NCBI GenBank assembly: GCA_021808445.1
Contig: JAKBBP010000001.1
Location: 157,636 to 221,635 of the forward strand
Length of the DNA: 64,000 bases
Reading direction: 5' to 3'
Source: Pseudomonadota bacterium
Lineage (GTDB): Bacteria; Pseudomonadota; Gammaproteobacteria; Burkholderiales; Burkholderiaceae_C
Position 1 is the stretch's first letter, and the number at the start of each line of letters is the position of its first letter. Positions 33,712-41,790 of this stretch are shown in pieces. A program made the translations under genes and the position numbers. Below the pieces are notes generated by a model. It was not told the DNA's origin and made no database searches. It saw only the letters and a list, made by a program, of their open reading frames with translations.

Positions 33712-35247
33712 TCAGTTCAGGCGCGGCTGGCTGGCGGTATCGCGGTACCAGTCGAAGGGGGCATCACTCATGCGCAGCATCACGCTCTTGGTCTCGAAAT
33801 GCTGATCGAAGGATTCGGTGCCGCATTCACGGCCGATGCCCGAGTCCTTCACGCCGCCCCACGGCGAGGCCGGGTCGAGACGATGGTGGTCGTTGATCCA
33901 GACGATGCCGCAGTGCAGGCGTGCCGCCACCCGATGCGCACGCACCACGTCGCGCGTGCGCACGGCGCCGGCCAGGCCGAAGGCCGAGTCGTTGGCCATG
34001 CGCAGTCCCTCCTCCTCGGTCTCGAAGCGGCTGACCGACACAAAGGGGCCGAAGACCTCCTCCTGGAAGATGCGCATCGACGGAGTCACGTCCGCGAACA
34101 CCGTGGGCTCGACAAAAAAGCCCCCGGCAAGCGCAGGGTCGGGGGGCACGCGCCCGCCGGCGACCAGGCGTGCGCCATCCTCCTCCAGGCCGATGCGGAT
34201 GTAGCGCAGCACGCGCTCCTGCTGGCGCCTGGAGATGACGGGGCCGAGCTGCACCGAGGGGTCGGCCGGATTGCCGATGCGGATGCTGCGCGCCTTCGCC
34301 GCCAGGCGTTCGACGAATTCATCGTACACACGGGCTTGCACGATCTGCCGGCTGCCGCAGATGCAGGTCTGGCCGGCGCCGATGAAGGCGCCGAAAGCCG
34401 CGTAGTTGACCGCCTGCTCGATGTCGAAGTCCTCGAACACGAGCACCGGGGTCTTGCCACCAAGCTCGAGGGTCTGGTGCGCGAAATTGCGTCCGGCCGC
34501 CGCGCCGGTGAGACGCCCGGCCTCGGTGCCGCCGGTCAGCACCCACTTGGCCAGTCCCGGATGCTCGGACAGCGCCTTGCCCGTGGTCGGCCCCAGGCCC
34601 GTCACCACGTTGAAGACTCCCGGCGGCAGGCCGGCCTCCACGAACAGCTGGGCCAGGCGCAACGTGGTCAGCGGCGTGTACTCGGAGGGTTTGACCACCG
34701 TGGTGCAGCCCGAGGCCAGGGTCGGCGCGAGGCTCTTGATCATGATCATCAAGGGGTGGTTGAAGGGCGTCGAGTTGCCCACCACGCCGATGGGTGTGCG
34801 AATGGTGTAGTTCAGGTACTCGCCGTCCACCGGGATCACCGCATCGCGGCGCGCGATCGCCAGGCCCGCGTTGTAGCGCAGGAAATCGGGCAGGCGGGAG
34901 ATCTGCGCGCGGGTCTCGTTGACCGAGCGCCCGTTGTTCTGGGTCTCCAGCTGGTACATCTCGTCCAGGTTGGCCTCGAACACGTCGGCGAGCTTGTTGA
35001 TCAGCTTGGCGCGTGTGCGGTTGGACATGCCGCTCCACTCGCGGCTGGCGAAGGCCGCCGCCGCGCTGCTCACCGCGCGGTCGACGTCGGAGTCGTCGGC
35101 GTGGGCGATGCGCGCGATCACCTGGCCCGTGGCGGGGTTGAGCACGTCGAGCAGCTCGGGCCGCGAGGCCGGCGTCTGGCGACCGTCGATGAACAGTCCG
35201 TGCACCGGAATCGTGCTGGTGGAGGAGGGGGCGGAAACGCTGGCCAT
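33712..35247 (-). CDS. NAD(P)-dependent aldehyde dehydrogenase
   Basis: This 511-residue ALDH-superfamily enzyme oxidises an aldehyde to the acid. STPFNHPLMIMIKSLAPTLASG holds the cofactor-binding site, LELGGKTPVLVFED the general-base Glu, and GQTCICGSR the catalytic Cys295. The C-terminal WINDHHRLDPASPWGGVKDSG is unlike classic betaine-aldehyde types (which read HxPFGG) and like aldehyde dehydrogenases of aromatic or semialdehyde pathways. AAGGAG sits 9 bp before the ATG. It is cotranscribed with the hydrolase-fold gene and downstream of the GntR regulator, beside a Liv-type transporter. The substrate is unknown. Confidence 0.9.
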   Translation of the reverse strand: MASVSAPSSTSTIPVHGLFIDGRQTPASRPELLDVLNPATGQVIARIAHADDSDVDRAVSSAAAAFASREWSGMSNRTRAKLINKLADVFEANLDEMYQLETQNNGRSVNETRAQISRLPDFLRYNAGLAIARRDAVIPVDGEYLNYTIRTPIGVVGNSTPFNHPLMIMIKSLAPTLASGCTTVVKPSEYTPLTTLRLAQLFVEAGLPPGVFNVVTGLGPTTGKALSEHPGLAKWVLTGGTEAGRLTGAAAGRNFAHQTLELGGKTPVLVFEDFDIEQAVNYAAFGAFIGAGQTCICGSRQIVQARVYDEFVERLAAKARSIRIGNPADPSVQLGPVISRRQQERVLRYIRIGLEEDGARLVAGGRVPPDPALAGGFFVEPTVFADVTPSMRIFQEEVFGPFVSVSRFETEEEGLRMANDSAFGLAGAVRTRDVVRAHRVAARLHCGIVWINDHHRLDPASPWGGVKDSGIGRECGTESFDQHFETKSVMLRMSDAPFDWYRDTASQPRLN

Positions 35248-35318
35248 GGGGTTGGGCTCCTTGGAATGGGTCGCCGGACGGCGGCGGGCAATCGGTGTCG
35301 AAGGGAGGGGCTTTGGGC

Positions 35319-36005
35319 TCAGGGGGCGATCACCGCATGGGTCATCGCCCGCAGCACGCGCTTGCCGGCGCTTTGAACGTGGCGCGCGCTGATGCGCTGC
35401 GCCACGGAGGTCTGCCGTGCCTGCAGCGCGTCGATCAATGCGTTGTGTTCGTCGATCACCGCCTGCGGGTTGCCCCGCTTGAGGCTGTTGACGCTGAGTT
35501 GCACTGCTCGCTCCATCTGGTCCATCAAGTCGAAAAGATGGTCCCGCATGCGGGCATTGCCCGAGATGGCGGCCAGTTCACGATGGAAGCTGCGGTTGTA
35601 GGCCACGAAGCCGCCCTCCCAGGCCTCGGGTTCGAAACGGCGAAACCGCTCCAGCGAGGCCAGTTGCTCGTCGCTGGCGCGGCGCGTGATGCGCTCGATG
35701 CAAGCGCGCTCGAGGACCTCGCGCAGCTGGAACATGTCCTGCACGTCGTTGAGGGAAACCGAGGCCACGCGATAGCCCTGGCGAGGCAGGGTGATCACCA
35801 GGTTCTCGCGCTCCAGGCGCATCAGGGCGTCGCGCACCGGCGACTTGCTGACTCCGAAGCGCTCGGCGAGCTCGCTCTCGCGGATTTCCGTGCCCGGCCC
35901 CAGGCGGCAGCTGATCAGGTCGGCGCGCAACTGCTCGTACACCTTCTCCCGCAGCAGCTTGGCGCTGGCGGACTCGGGGGCTCGCGGATCCAGGATCTGG
36001 CTCAT
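35319..36005 (-). CDS. GntR-family (FCD domain) transcriptional regulator
   Basis: This 228-residue regulator has a winged HTH (LLREKVYEQLRADLISCRLGPG, then LAERFGVSKSPVRDALMRLERENL, about residues 15-75) and a FadR-type C-terminal FCD domain (MFQLREVLERACIERI to the end) that binds a small carboxylate, usually through metal-bound histidines such as FHRELAAI. The start MSQILD (36005) was chosen, though an in-frame ATG at 36041 exists. It is divergent from the transporter operon, and twin palindromes in that gap look like its operators. It likely represses both arms until the transported compound appears. Confidence 0.87.
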   Translation of the reverse strand: MSQILDPRAPESASAKLLREKVYEQLRADLISCRLGPGTEIRESELAERFGVSKSPVRDALMRLERENLVITLPRQGYRVASVSLNDVQDMFQLREVLERACIERITRRASDEQLASLERFRRFEPEAWEGGFVAYNRSFHRELAAISGNARMRDHLFDLMDQMERAVQLSVNSLKRGNPQAVIDEHNALIDALQARQTSVAQRISARHVQSAGKRVLRAMTHAVIAP

Positions 36006-36043
36006 GGCGAGAAGAATATCACCGCACATTCTTTTGCACAATC

Positions 36044-36055
36044 GTGATACATCAC
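36044..36055. promoter_or_regulatory. Probable GntR operator, copy 1
   Basis: GTGATACATCAC has GTGAT/ATCAC arms, the usual type for FCD-family GntR regulators. It lies 38 bp upstream of the regulator's chosen start, where binding would give autoregulation. Its 11-bp core recurs at 36208. Confidence 0.6.
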
Positions 36056-36072
36056 AAGTCAGGCGGCTTCAT

Positions 36073-36186
36073 GATGCGAATCTGGATGCGAATCGAGAAA
36101 AGCAAGAAAAAACAAGGAGTTGGAAGGGCTCTGACGTGGCGATGCCTCTGTGGGAGGGCGTCGATGGCCGGTTTTTGGGGAAAAAC
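36073..36186. other. Middle of the GntR / transporter divergent region: direct repeat and hairpin
   Basis: GATGCGAATC is repeated at 36073 and 36085, 12 bp apart, and GTTTTT-gggg-AAAAAC forms a 16-bp hairpin at 36171-36186. No ORF or known RNA is recognised. The repeat may be a further protein-binding site. Confidence 0.4.
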
Positions 36187-36207
36187 AGGTTTGACTTTCT
36201 CTAGTTC

Positions 36208-36219
36208 GTGATACATCAT
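36208..36219. promoter_or_regulatory. Probable GntR operator, copy 2
   Basis: GTGATACATCAT repeats copy 1 except for the last base, and the shared core extends to TTCGTGATACATCA versus ATCGTGATACATCA. It is 47 bp before the substrate-binding protein start, so it would control the transporter promoter. Confidence 0.6.
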
Positions 36220-36266
36220 CTGCCACACAATTCGCAGGTCAACATGGACCGCAAGAGGAGACAAGC

Positions 36267-37514
36267 ATGGATCATTCGCGTCGTTCCTTCGCCCTCAGCC
36301 TGGCCGCGCTGGCGGCCGGCTCATCCCTGCCGCGCATGGCCAGTGCCGCGGCTCCCATTCGCGTGGGATTTCTCACGGTGAAATCCGGTGCGCTCGCCGC
36401 CGGCGGGCTGCAGATGGAGCAGGGACTGCGCTATTTCCTGCAGCAGAACCACAACACCATCGCCGGGCGGCCCGTGCAGCTCTTCGTCGCCGACACCGCC
36501 GGGCAGCCCGCGCTGACCAAGGCCAAGGCCCAGGAACTGGTCGAAAAAGACAAGGTGCAGGTGATCATCGGGCCGCTCGCGGCCTTCGAGGCGCTGGCCA
36601 TCAACGACTACATCCGTCAGGCGCAGGTGCCGATCATCTCCCCCTCCGCCGCGGCGGAGGACCTGACCCAGCGCAAGGACAACCCCTGGTTCGTGCGCGC
36701 GGTGGGAACGTCGGCACAGCCCATGCACCCGCTGGGTGATTACGCGGCCAAGACCCTCAAGTACAAGCGCATCGCCATCATCGCGGATGATTTCGCCTTC
36801 GGCTACGAGGTCTCGGCGGGATTCCAGCGGGCCTTCGAGGACGGGGGCGGCGAGATCGTGCAAAAGCTCTGGTCCCCGCTGAACGTGGCCGACTACGGTT
36901 CCTACATCGGCGAGCTCGACACCAAGGTGGACGCGGTGTTCGCGGCCTTCGCGGGAGGCAACGGCATCAAATTCATCAAGCAGTACAGCGACTACGGACT
37001 CAAGGGCAAGATTCCCCTGCTGGGGTCGATGACCACGGTCGACGAAGGCGTGCTGCCGGCCATGGGCGACGACGCGCTGGGCATCATTTCGGGCGGCTGG
37101 TACACGGCGCAGCTGGACAACCCCTACAACAAGGCCTTCGTCGCCGGCATCGAGAAGGACTACCACCGCATGCCCGGCTACTACACCGTGGGGGCCTATG
37201 GCGCCGCGCTGATGCTCAAGCACGCGCTGGAGACCGTGCACGGGGACATCGAGAATCGCGACGCCTTCATGCACGCGCTGCGCCATGTCGTGGTGCCCGA
37301 CGACCCGCGCGGCCCGATTCGCCTGGATGATCTGGGCAACCCGATCATGAACGTCTACATCCGCAAGGTCGAGCGAAAGAACGGGCAGCTGGTCAACGCC
37401 GTGCTGAAGGTCTACCCGAACGTGTCCCAGTTCTGGACCTATGGCGAGAAGGCCTTCCTCGCGGAGCCGGTCTATTCGCGAGACTATCCGCCCGCGCGCT
37501 TCCTCGGGCGCTGA
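36267..37514 (+). CDS. Branched-chain-type ABC transporter substrate-binding protein (Tat-exported)
   Basis: This 415-residue periplasmic binding protein of the Leu/Ile/Val type (Peripla_BP_6) begins DHSRRSFALSLAALAAGSS, a twin-arginine signal, so it is probably exported folded. The domain follows with IRVGFLTVKSGALAAGG, VQVIIGPLAAFEALAINDYI, VPIISPSAAAEDLTQRKDNPWFVR and KRIAIIADDFAFGYEVSAGF. Members of this family carry amino acids, amides, urea or aromatic acids. GAGGAGA precedes the ATG. It opens a five-gene ABC operon and is divergent from the GntR/ALDH genes, so the ligand is probably a carboxylate or aromatic compound, not leucine. Confidence 0.9.
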   Translation: MDHSRRSFALSLAALAAGSSLPRMASAAAPIRVGFLTVKSGALAAGGLQMEQGLRYFLQQNHNTIAGRPVQLFVADTAGQPALTKAKAQELVEKDKVQVIIGPLAAFEALAINDYIRQAQVPIISPSAAAEDLTQRKDNPWFVRAVGTSAQPMHPLGDYAAKTLKYKRIAIIADDFAFGYEVSAGFQRAFEDGGGEIVQKLWSPLNVADYGSYIGELDTKVDAVFAAFAGGNGIKFIKQYSDYGLKGKIPLLGSMTTVDEGVLPAMGDDALGIISGGWYTAQLDNPYNKAFVAGIEKDYHRMPGYYTVGAYGAALMLKHALETVHGDIENRDAFMHALRHVVVPDDPRGPIRLDDLGNPIMNVYIRKVERKNGQLVNAVLKVYPNVSQFWTYGEKAFLAEPVYSRDYPPARFLGR

Positions 37515-37527
37515 GCCGGGACACAGC

Positions 37528-38388
37528 ATGCACTTCTGGCTGATCCAGAGCCTGAACAGCCTGGCGCTGGGCGCCGTGCTGTTCACGCTGGCGGCCGGCT
37601 TCTCCCTGATCTTCGGCCTCATGCGCGTGGCCAACCTCTCGCATGGGGCCTACTTCATGCTGGGGGCCTACCTGGGCTACAGCGCGTTGCAGCACGGCTG
37701 GGGCTTCGGCGGCGCGCTCGTGCTGTCGTGCGGGGCGGTCGGCCTGCTGGGCGTGCTTGTCGAGCGCTTCGTCCTGCGCCGCCTGGATGGCAACAGCCTG
37801 GCCCAGGTGCTGGCCACGCTGGGCGTGGCCTTCATCGTCGATGACGGGAGCCTGTGGCTGTGGGGGGGAGATCCGCAATCGGTCTCTCCGCCTCACCTGC
37901 TGCGTGGCGCCACTTCCCTGTTCGGGCTGATCTTCCCCACCTATCGTCTGGCGGTCATCGTGTTCAGTGCCCTGCTGTTCGTCGCCTTGTGGCTGCTGCT
38001 CGAGCGCACCCGCGTGGGCGTGATGATCCGTGCCAGCGTGGACGACATGCCAATGGCCCGAGCCATCGGCATCCCGGCTTCGCGCCTGTACACGGTGGTG
38101 TTCTTCCTGGGGACCGCGCTGGCCGGCCTGGGCGGCACCGTCGCAGCACCGATTCTCTCGGTCTATCCCGGCATGGACGCCGACATGCTGCCCCTGGCCC
38201 TGGTCGTGGTGATCCTCGGCGGCCTGGGCAGCCTGGGAGGCGCCTTCCTGGGCAGCATGCTGATCGGCTTCATCTACAGCTTCGGACAATCCTGGCTGCC
38301 CAACCTTTCCTACATCATCCTGTTCCTTCCCATGGTGATCATTCTCGCGGTGCGTCCGCGCGGCCTGCTCGGGAGGGTCGGCGGGTGA
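37528..38388 (+). CDS. LivH-type ABC transporter permease
   Basis: This 286-residue inner-membrane permease has about eight hydrophobic segments. LIQSLNSLALGAVLFTLAAGFSLIFGLMRVANLSHGAYFMLGAYLG and VVVILGGLGSLGGAFLGSMLIGF are hallmarks of the LivH group. It starts 13 bp after the binding protein gene and its stop overlaps the LivM start by one base (TGATG). Confidence 0.93.
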   Translation: MHFWLIQSLNSLALGAVLFTLAAGFSLIFGLMRVANLSHGAYFMLGAYLGYSALQHGWGFGGALVLSCGAVGLLGVLVERFVLRRLDGNSLAQVLATLGVAFIVDDGSLWLWGGDPQSVSPPHLLRGATSLFGLIFPTYRLAVIVFSALLFVALWLLLERTRVGVMIRASVDDMPMARAIGIPASRLYTVVFFLGTALAGLGGTVAAPILSVYPGMDADMLPLALVVVILGGLGSLGGAFLGSMLIGFIYSFGQSWLPNLSYIILFLPMVIILAVRPRGLLGRVGG

Positions 38389-39410
38389 TGCGCAAGGTCG
38401 CCGTGGCCGTCGCCGTGCTGCTTGCGCTGAGCCTGCCGGCCTGGGTGGGGGGCGTCTACTACGTCAACCTGGCCAGCCAGGTGCTGATCGCGGCGCTTTT
38501 CGCGCTGAGTCTGAACCTCCTGGTGGGCTACGCCGGCCTGATCTCCCTCGGACAGGCGGGCTACCTGGGACTGTCGGCCTACATCGCAGCCTGGTTGATG
38601 CTGCGCCTGGGGTGGTCGCATGCCAGCGCAGATGCCGCGGCCTTGCTGGGTACGGCCGTGGTCGGAGCCGTGTTCGGCATCATCGCGCTACGCGCCAGCG
38701 GCATCAGTTTTCTCATGATCACCCTGGCTCTGGGCCAGATCCTGTGGGGCCTGTGTTTTCGCTGGAGTGACGTCACCGGCGGCGACAACGGACTGTCCGG
38801 CATCACGCGACCGCATATCGCCGGGCTGCGCCTGGACAATCCGGTGCATTTCTACTACTACGCGCTGGCCGTGTTCGTGCTGTGCTGGGGCCTCATGACG
38901 GCCTGGATCCGATCTCCCTTCGGCGCCAGCATCCGAGGAACCCGGGATCAGCCGCGCCGCATGGCTGCGCTGGGCTACAACGTGTTCCTCATCCGCTGGA
39001 TCACCTTCACGGTCAGCGCCTTGTTCACGGCCGCCGCGGGAATCCTGTTCCTCGACTACAACCAGTTCATCAGCCCGCAGAGCATGACCCTGTCGGCCTC
39101 CGCGGAAACCTTGCTGATGGTGATCGCCGGAGGCCCCGGCACCAGCCTGGGGCCCGTGGTCGGAGCCCTGCTGGTCGTGCTGCTCAAGGAGGTCGCCAGC
39201 GACTTCACCACCCATTGGGTGATGCTGCTCGGCGTGGTGTATCTGCTGATCGTCATGTTCGTCCCTGGCGGCCTCGTGGCGGGCGCATCGCGCCTCGCCG
39301 CCCGCCTGCGTCGTGCCCGCGCGCCGGCCGCCGCGGTGTCGCCGGAATGCGCCGGGGCCGGGCTCGATGCCTCCTCGGGCCGGGGTGCGGGTGGGAGCGC
39401 GGCGCCATGA
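38388..39410 (+). CDS. LivM-type ABC transporter permease
   Basis: This 340-residue second permease has LNLLVGYAGLISLGQAGYLGLSAYIAAWL and FTAAAGILFLDYNQFISPQSM, typical of LivM, with about nine hydrophobic segments and a hydrophilic Ala/Gly-rich tail of some 40 residues. The ATG at 38388 shares a base with the LivH stop; the track ORF extends too far upstream. It pairs with the LivH-type protein to form the channel. Confidence 0.92.
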   Translation: MRKVAVAVAVLLALSLPAWVGGVYYVNLASQVLIAALFALSLNLLVGYAGLISLGQAGYLGLSAYIAAWLMLRLGWSHASADAAALLGTAVVGAVFGIIALRASGISFLMITLALGQILWGLCFRWSDVTGGDNGLSGITRPHIAGLRLDNPVHFYYYALAVFVLCWGLMTAWIRSPFGASIRGTRDQPRRMAALGYNVFLIRWITFTVSALFTAAAGILFLDYNQFISPQSMTLSASAETLLMVIAGGPGTSLGPVVGALLVVLLKEVASDFTTHWVMLLGVVYLLIVMFVPGGLVAGASRLAARLRRARAPAAAVSPECAGAGLDASSGRGAGGSAAP

Positions 39411-40147
39411 CCCAGGCCCTGGAAGTGCGCGGTCTGCGCAAGGCCTTCGGCGGCTTGCAGGTCACGCGCGGCGTCGACCTGAGCGTGGCCCGGGGCGAGC
39501 GGCACCTGCTGATCGGTCCGAACGGCGCCGGCAAGACCACGCTGTTCAACCTCATCGCCGGCGACCTGGCCAGCGATGCCGGCAGCATCACGGTGCACGG
39601 CCAGGACCTCACACGCATGCCGGCCGCCGCGCGTGCCCAGCGCGGCGTGGCGCGCACCTACCAGATCATCACCCTGTTCCCGCAGGACACCCTGCTGCAC
39701 AACGTTCGGCTCGCGCTGCTGGGCCGCTCGTCGCGGCGCTGGATTCCCTGGGGAGACCTGGCTGCGGATGCAGCACTTCAGGCACAGGCCCGCGAGGCCC
39801 TGGACGCCGTCGGGCTGGGGGACAAGGCCGGGTTCAGCCTGCAGCAGACCTCCTATGGCGAAAAGCGACGCCTGGAGATCGCCATGGCGCTGGCCCAGCG
39901 CCCCAGCCTGCTGCTGCTCGACGAGCCCCTGGCCGGCCTGTCGGCGCAGGAGCGCGAAGGCATCTGCGCCATGCTGGCCGGCATCGGGCGCGAGGTGACC
40001 ATCGTGCTCATCGAGCACGACATGCGCGCGGCCCTGGCGCTGGCCGATCGCGTCACCCTGCTCCACCAGGGAGAGGTGGTGCTCAGCGGCCATCGAGACG
40101 AAGTCGTGCAGGACCCTCGGACCCGGCAGATCTATCTTGGACACTGA
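39407..40147 (+). CDS. LivG-type ABC transporter ATPase
   Basis: This 246-residue ATPase has Walker A IGPNGAGKTTLFNLI, signature QTSYGEKRRLEIAMAL (SYGEK replacing LSGGQ, normal for this type), Walker B LLLLDEPLAGLS and the H-loop IVLIEHDM. It overlaps LivM by 4 bp (ATGA) and LivF by 11 bp, indicating coupled translation. Confidence 0.94.
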   Translation: MTQALEVRGLRKAFGGLQVTRGVDLSVARGERHLLIGPNGAGKTTLFNLIAGDLASDAGSITVHGQDLTRMPAAARAQRGVARTYQIITLFPQDTLLHNVRLALLGRSSRRWIPWGDLAADAALQAQAREALDAVGLGDKAGFSLQQTSYGEKRRLEIAMALAQRPSLLLLDEPLAGLSAQEREGICAMLAGIGREVTIVLIEHDMRAALALADRVTLLHQGEVVLSGHRDEVVQDPRTRQIYLGH

Positions 40148-40856
40148 AAACACCCTGCTGGTCGACGGCATCGACGTGTACTACGGCGACAGCCACGTGC
40201 TGCACGGGGTGTCCTGGAGCACGGCGCCGGCGCGCGTGACGGCTCTGCTGGGCAGGAACGGCGCCGGGAAGTCGACCACCGTGCAGTCCATCGTCGGACT
40301 GCTGCCCCCTCGCCGTGGCCGCATCGTCTATCGCGGCCGCGAGTTGCAGCGGGCCAGCCCCGAGGCCATCTCGCACAGCGGCGTGGCCTTCGTTCCCCAG
40401 GGCCGACGGGTGTTCGCAAGCCTCAGCGTGCGTGAGAACCTCGACGTGGCCGCGCGCAGGCGCGCTCCCACCGGCCGGCGGCAATGGAGGCGCGAGGACG
40501 TACTGCGCATTTTTCCGCGCCTGGGCGAGCGACTCGGACACGCGGCGCGCAATCTCTCGGGTGGCGAACAGCAGATGCTGGCCATCGGACGCGCGCTGAT
40601 GACCTGTCCCAGCGTGCTGCTGCTGGACGAACCCTCCGAAGGCCTGGCGCCGCAGATCGTGCACGAGCTGCAGCAGGTGATCGCGAGCCTGCGCGAGCAC
40701 ATGGCGGTGGTGCTGGTGGAGCAGAACCTCGGCCTGGCCCTGGCCCTGGCCGACGACGTGGTGGTGCTCGACACCGGGCGCGTGGTGTTCTCCGGCGCGC
40801 GCGCGCAGTTCGAAGCCAGTCAGGAACAGTTGCAGGCGCACCTCAGCGTGGCTTGA
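40137..40856 (+). CDS. LivF-type ABC transporter ATPase
   Basis: This 239-residue ATPase has Walker A LGRNGAGKSTTVQSIVGLL, signature NLSGGEQQMLAIGRAL, Walker B VLLLDEPSEGLAP and VVLVEQNLGLALALAD, all typical of LivF. No ATG or GTG occurs near the start; TTG 40137, inside the end of LivG, gives the proper N-terminus and is my choice. It ends the transporter operon. Confidence 0.92.
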   Translation: MDTENTLLVDGIDVYYGDSHVLHGVSWSTAPARVTALLGRNGAGKSTTVQSIVGLLPPRRGRIVYRGRELQRASPEAISHSGVAFVPQGRRVFASLSVRENLDVAARRRAPTGRRQWRREDVLRIFPRLGERLGHAARNLSGGEQQMLAIGRALMTCPSVLLLDEPSEGLAPQIVHELQQVIASLREHMAVVLVEQNLGLALALADDVVVLDTGRVVFSGARAQFEASQEQLQAHLSVA

Positions 40857-40930
40857 GGCCCGTTCCCGGAGCCGGCGCGGCGGGGTGGCGCATGCTGGCG
40901 CGCCAGGAGGAGCCAGGATGGGCTCCGATG

Positions 40931-40960
40931 CGCTCAGGTGCGCTCAGGTGCGCTCAGGTG
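40931..40960. repeat. Three exact 10-bp tandem repeats at the 3' end of the B12-binding protein gene
   Basis: CGCTCAGGTG is repeated three times without change. The third unit carries the stop codon (as TCA on this strand) of the minus-strand gene, so unit number changes would leave the protein end unaffected. Confidence 0.85.
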
Positions 40961-41790
40961 GGCCCGGAGTGCCGCGAGCACCAGTCGCGCACGATGCGGT
41001 GCAAGGCCTCCAGCCCGTCGGTCAGCGCGGCGGGGCCCGGTTGCAGGATCAGCGGCGACTTGATCTCGTACAGGGAGCCGTCGCGAACGGCCGGAACATC
41101 CTCCCAGCCGGGGCGGGCGGCCACGCGGGGCGCGGAGAATTTCTTGCCGCACCAGGAGCCGATGATGATGTCCGGCCGCCGCCGCACCACCTCCATGGGG
41201 TCCGCGACGATGCGGTCACGTCCCAGGCCGGCCGCGGCCAGCTCGGGGAAGATGTCCTCGCCGCCGGCGATGCCGATCAGCTCGCTCACCCAGCGGATGG
41301 CCGAGATCGGCGGCTCGTCCCATTCCTCGAAGTAGACCCTGGGGCGGCGCGGCAGCGCCGCCGCCTCGCGGGCCACCTCGCGCAGCCGAGAGGCCAGCGT
41401 CGCCGCCAGGGCCTGCGCTGGCTCGGTGGCGCCCACCAGCGCGCCCAGGCGCCGCACGTAGCCCAGGATCTGCGCCACCGAGCGGTGGTTGCTGATCCAC
41501 ACCTCGACGCCGTGACGGATCAGCGCCTGCGCGATGTCGGCCTGTATATCGGAAAAACCGATGGCCAGGTCGGGCTCGAGGCGCAGGATGTCGTCGATGC
41601 GGGCCGAGGTGAAAGCCGAAACCCGCGGCTTCTCGCGGCGCGCCCGGGGCGGGCGCACCGTGAAACCCGAGATCCCCACGATTCGATCGGATTCGCCCAG
41701 TGCGTACAGCACCTCCGTGGGCTCCTCGGTCAGGCAGACGATACGTCGGGGAAAGGCGGCATCGCCCGAAGCTGGCACGGACTCGCTCAC
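40954..41790 (-). CDS. Cytosolic BtuF-like cobalamin-binding protein coupled to IcmF
   Basis: This 278-residue protein has the helical-backbone (TroA/BtuF) periplasmic-binding fold: [74 protein letters not shown] and [16 protein letters not shown]. These match bacterial cobalamin/Fe-siderophore binding proteins. No signal peptide or lipobox precedes the domain if the GTG at 41790 is used, as its GTGA overlap with the icmF stop indicates; the track ORF's extra N-terminus lies inside icmF. A cytoplasmic B12-handling role for the neighbouring mutase is my inference. Confidence 0.8.
   Translation of the reverse strand: MSESVPASGDAAFPRRIVCLTEEPTEVLYALGESDRIVGISGFTVRPPRARREKPRVSAFTSARIDDILRLEPDLAIGFSDIQADIAQALIRHGVEVWISNHRSVAQILGYVRRLGALVGATEPAQALAATLASRLREVAREAAALPRRPRVYFEEWDEPPISAIRWVSELIGIAGGEDIFPELAAAGLGRDRIVADPMEVVRRRPDIIIGSWCGKKFSAPRVAARPGWEDVPAVRDGSLYEIKSPLILQPGPAALTDGLEALHRIVRDWCSRHSGPT

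Noticed and set aside
33712-35247. Aldehyde dehydrogenase considered as iolA (methylmalonate-semialdehyde dehydrogenase)
   Set aside because: It lies 20 kb from the iol operon, with its own GntR regulator, and its C-terminal motif and cysteine context do not match IolA.
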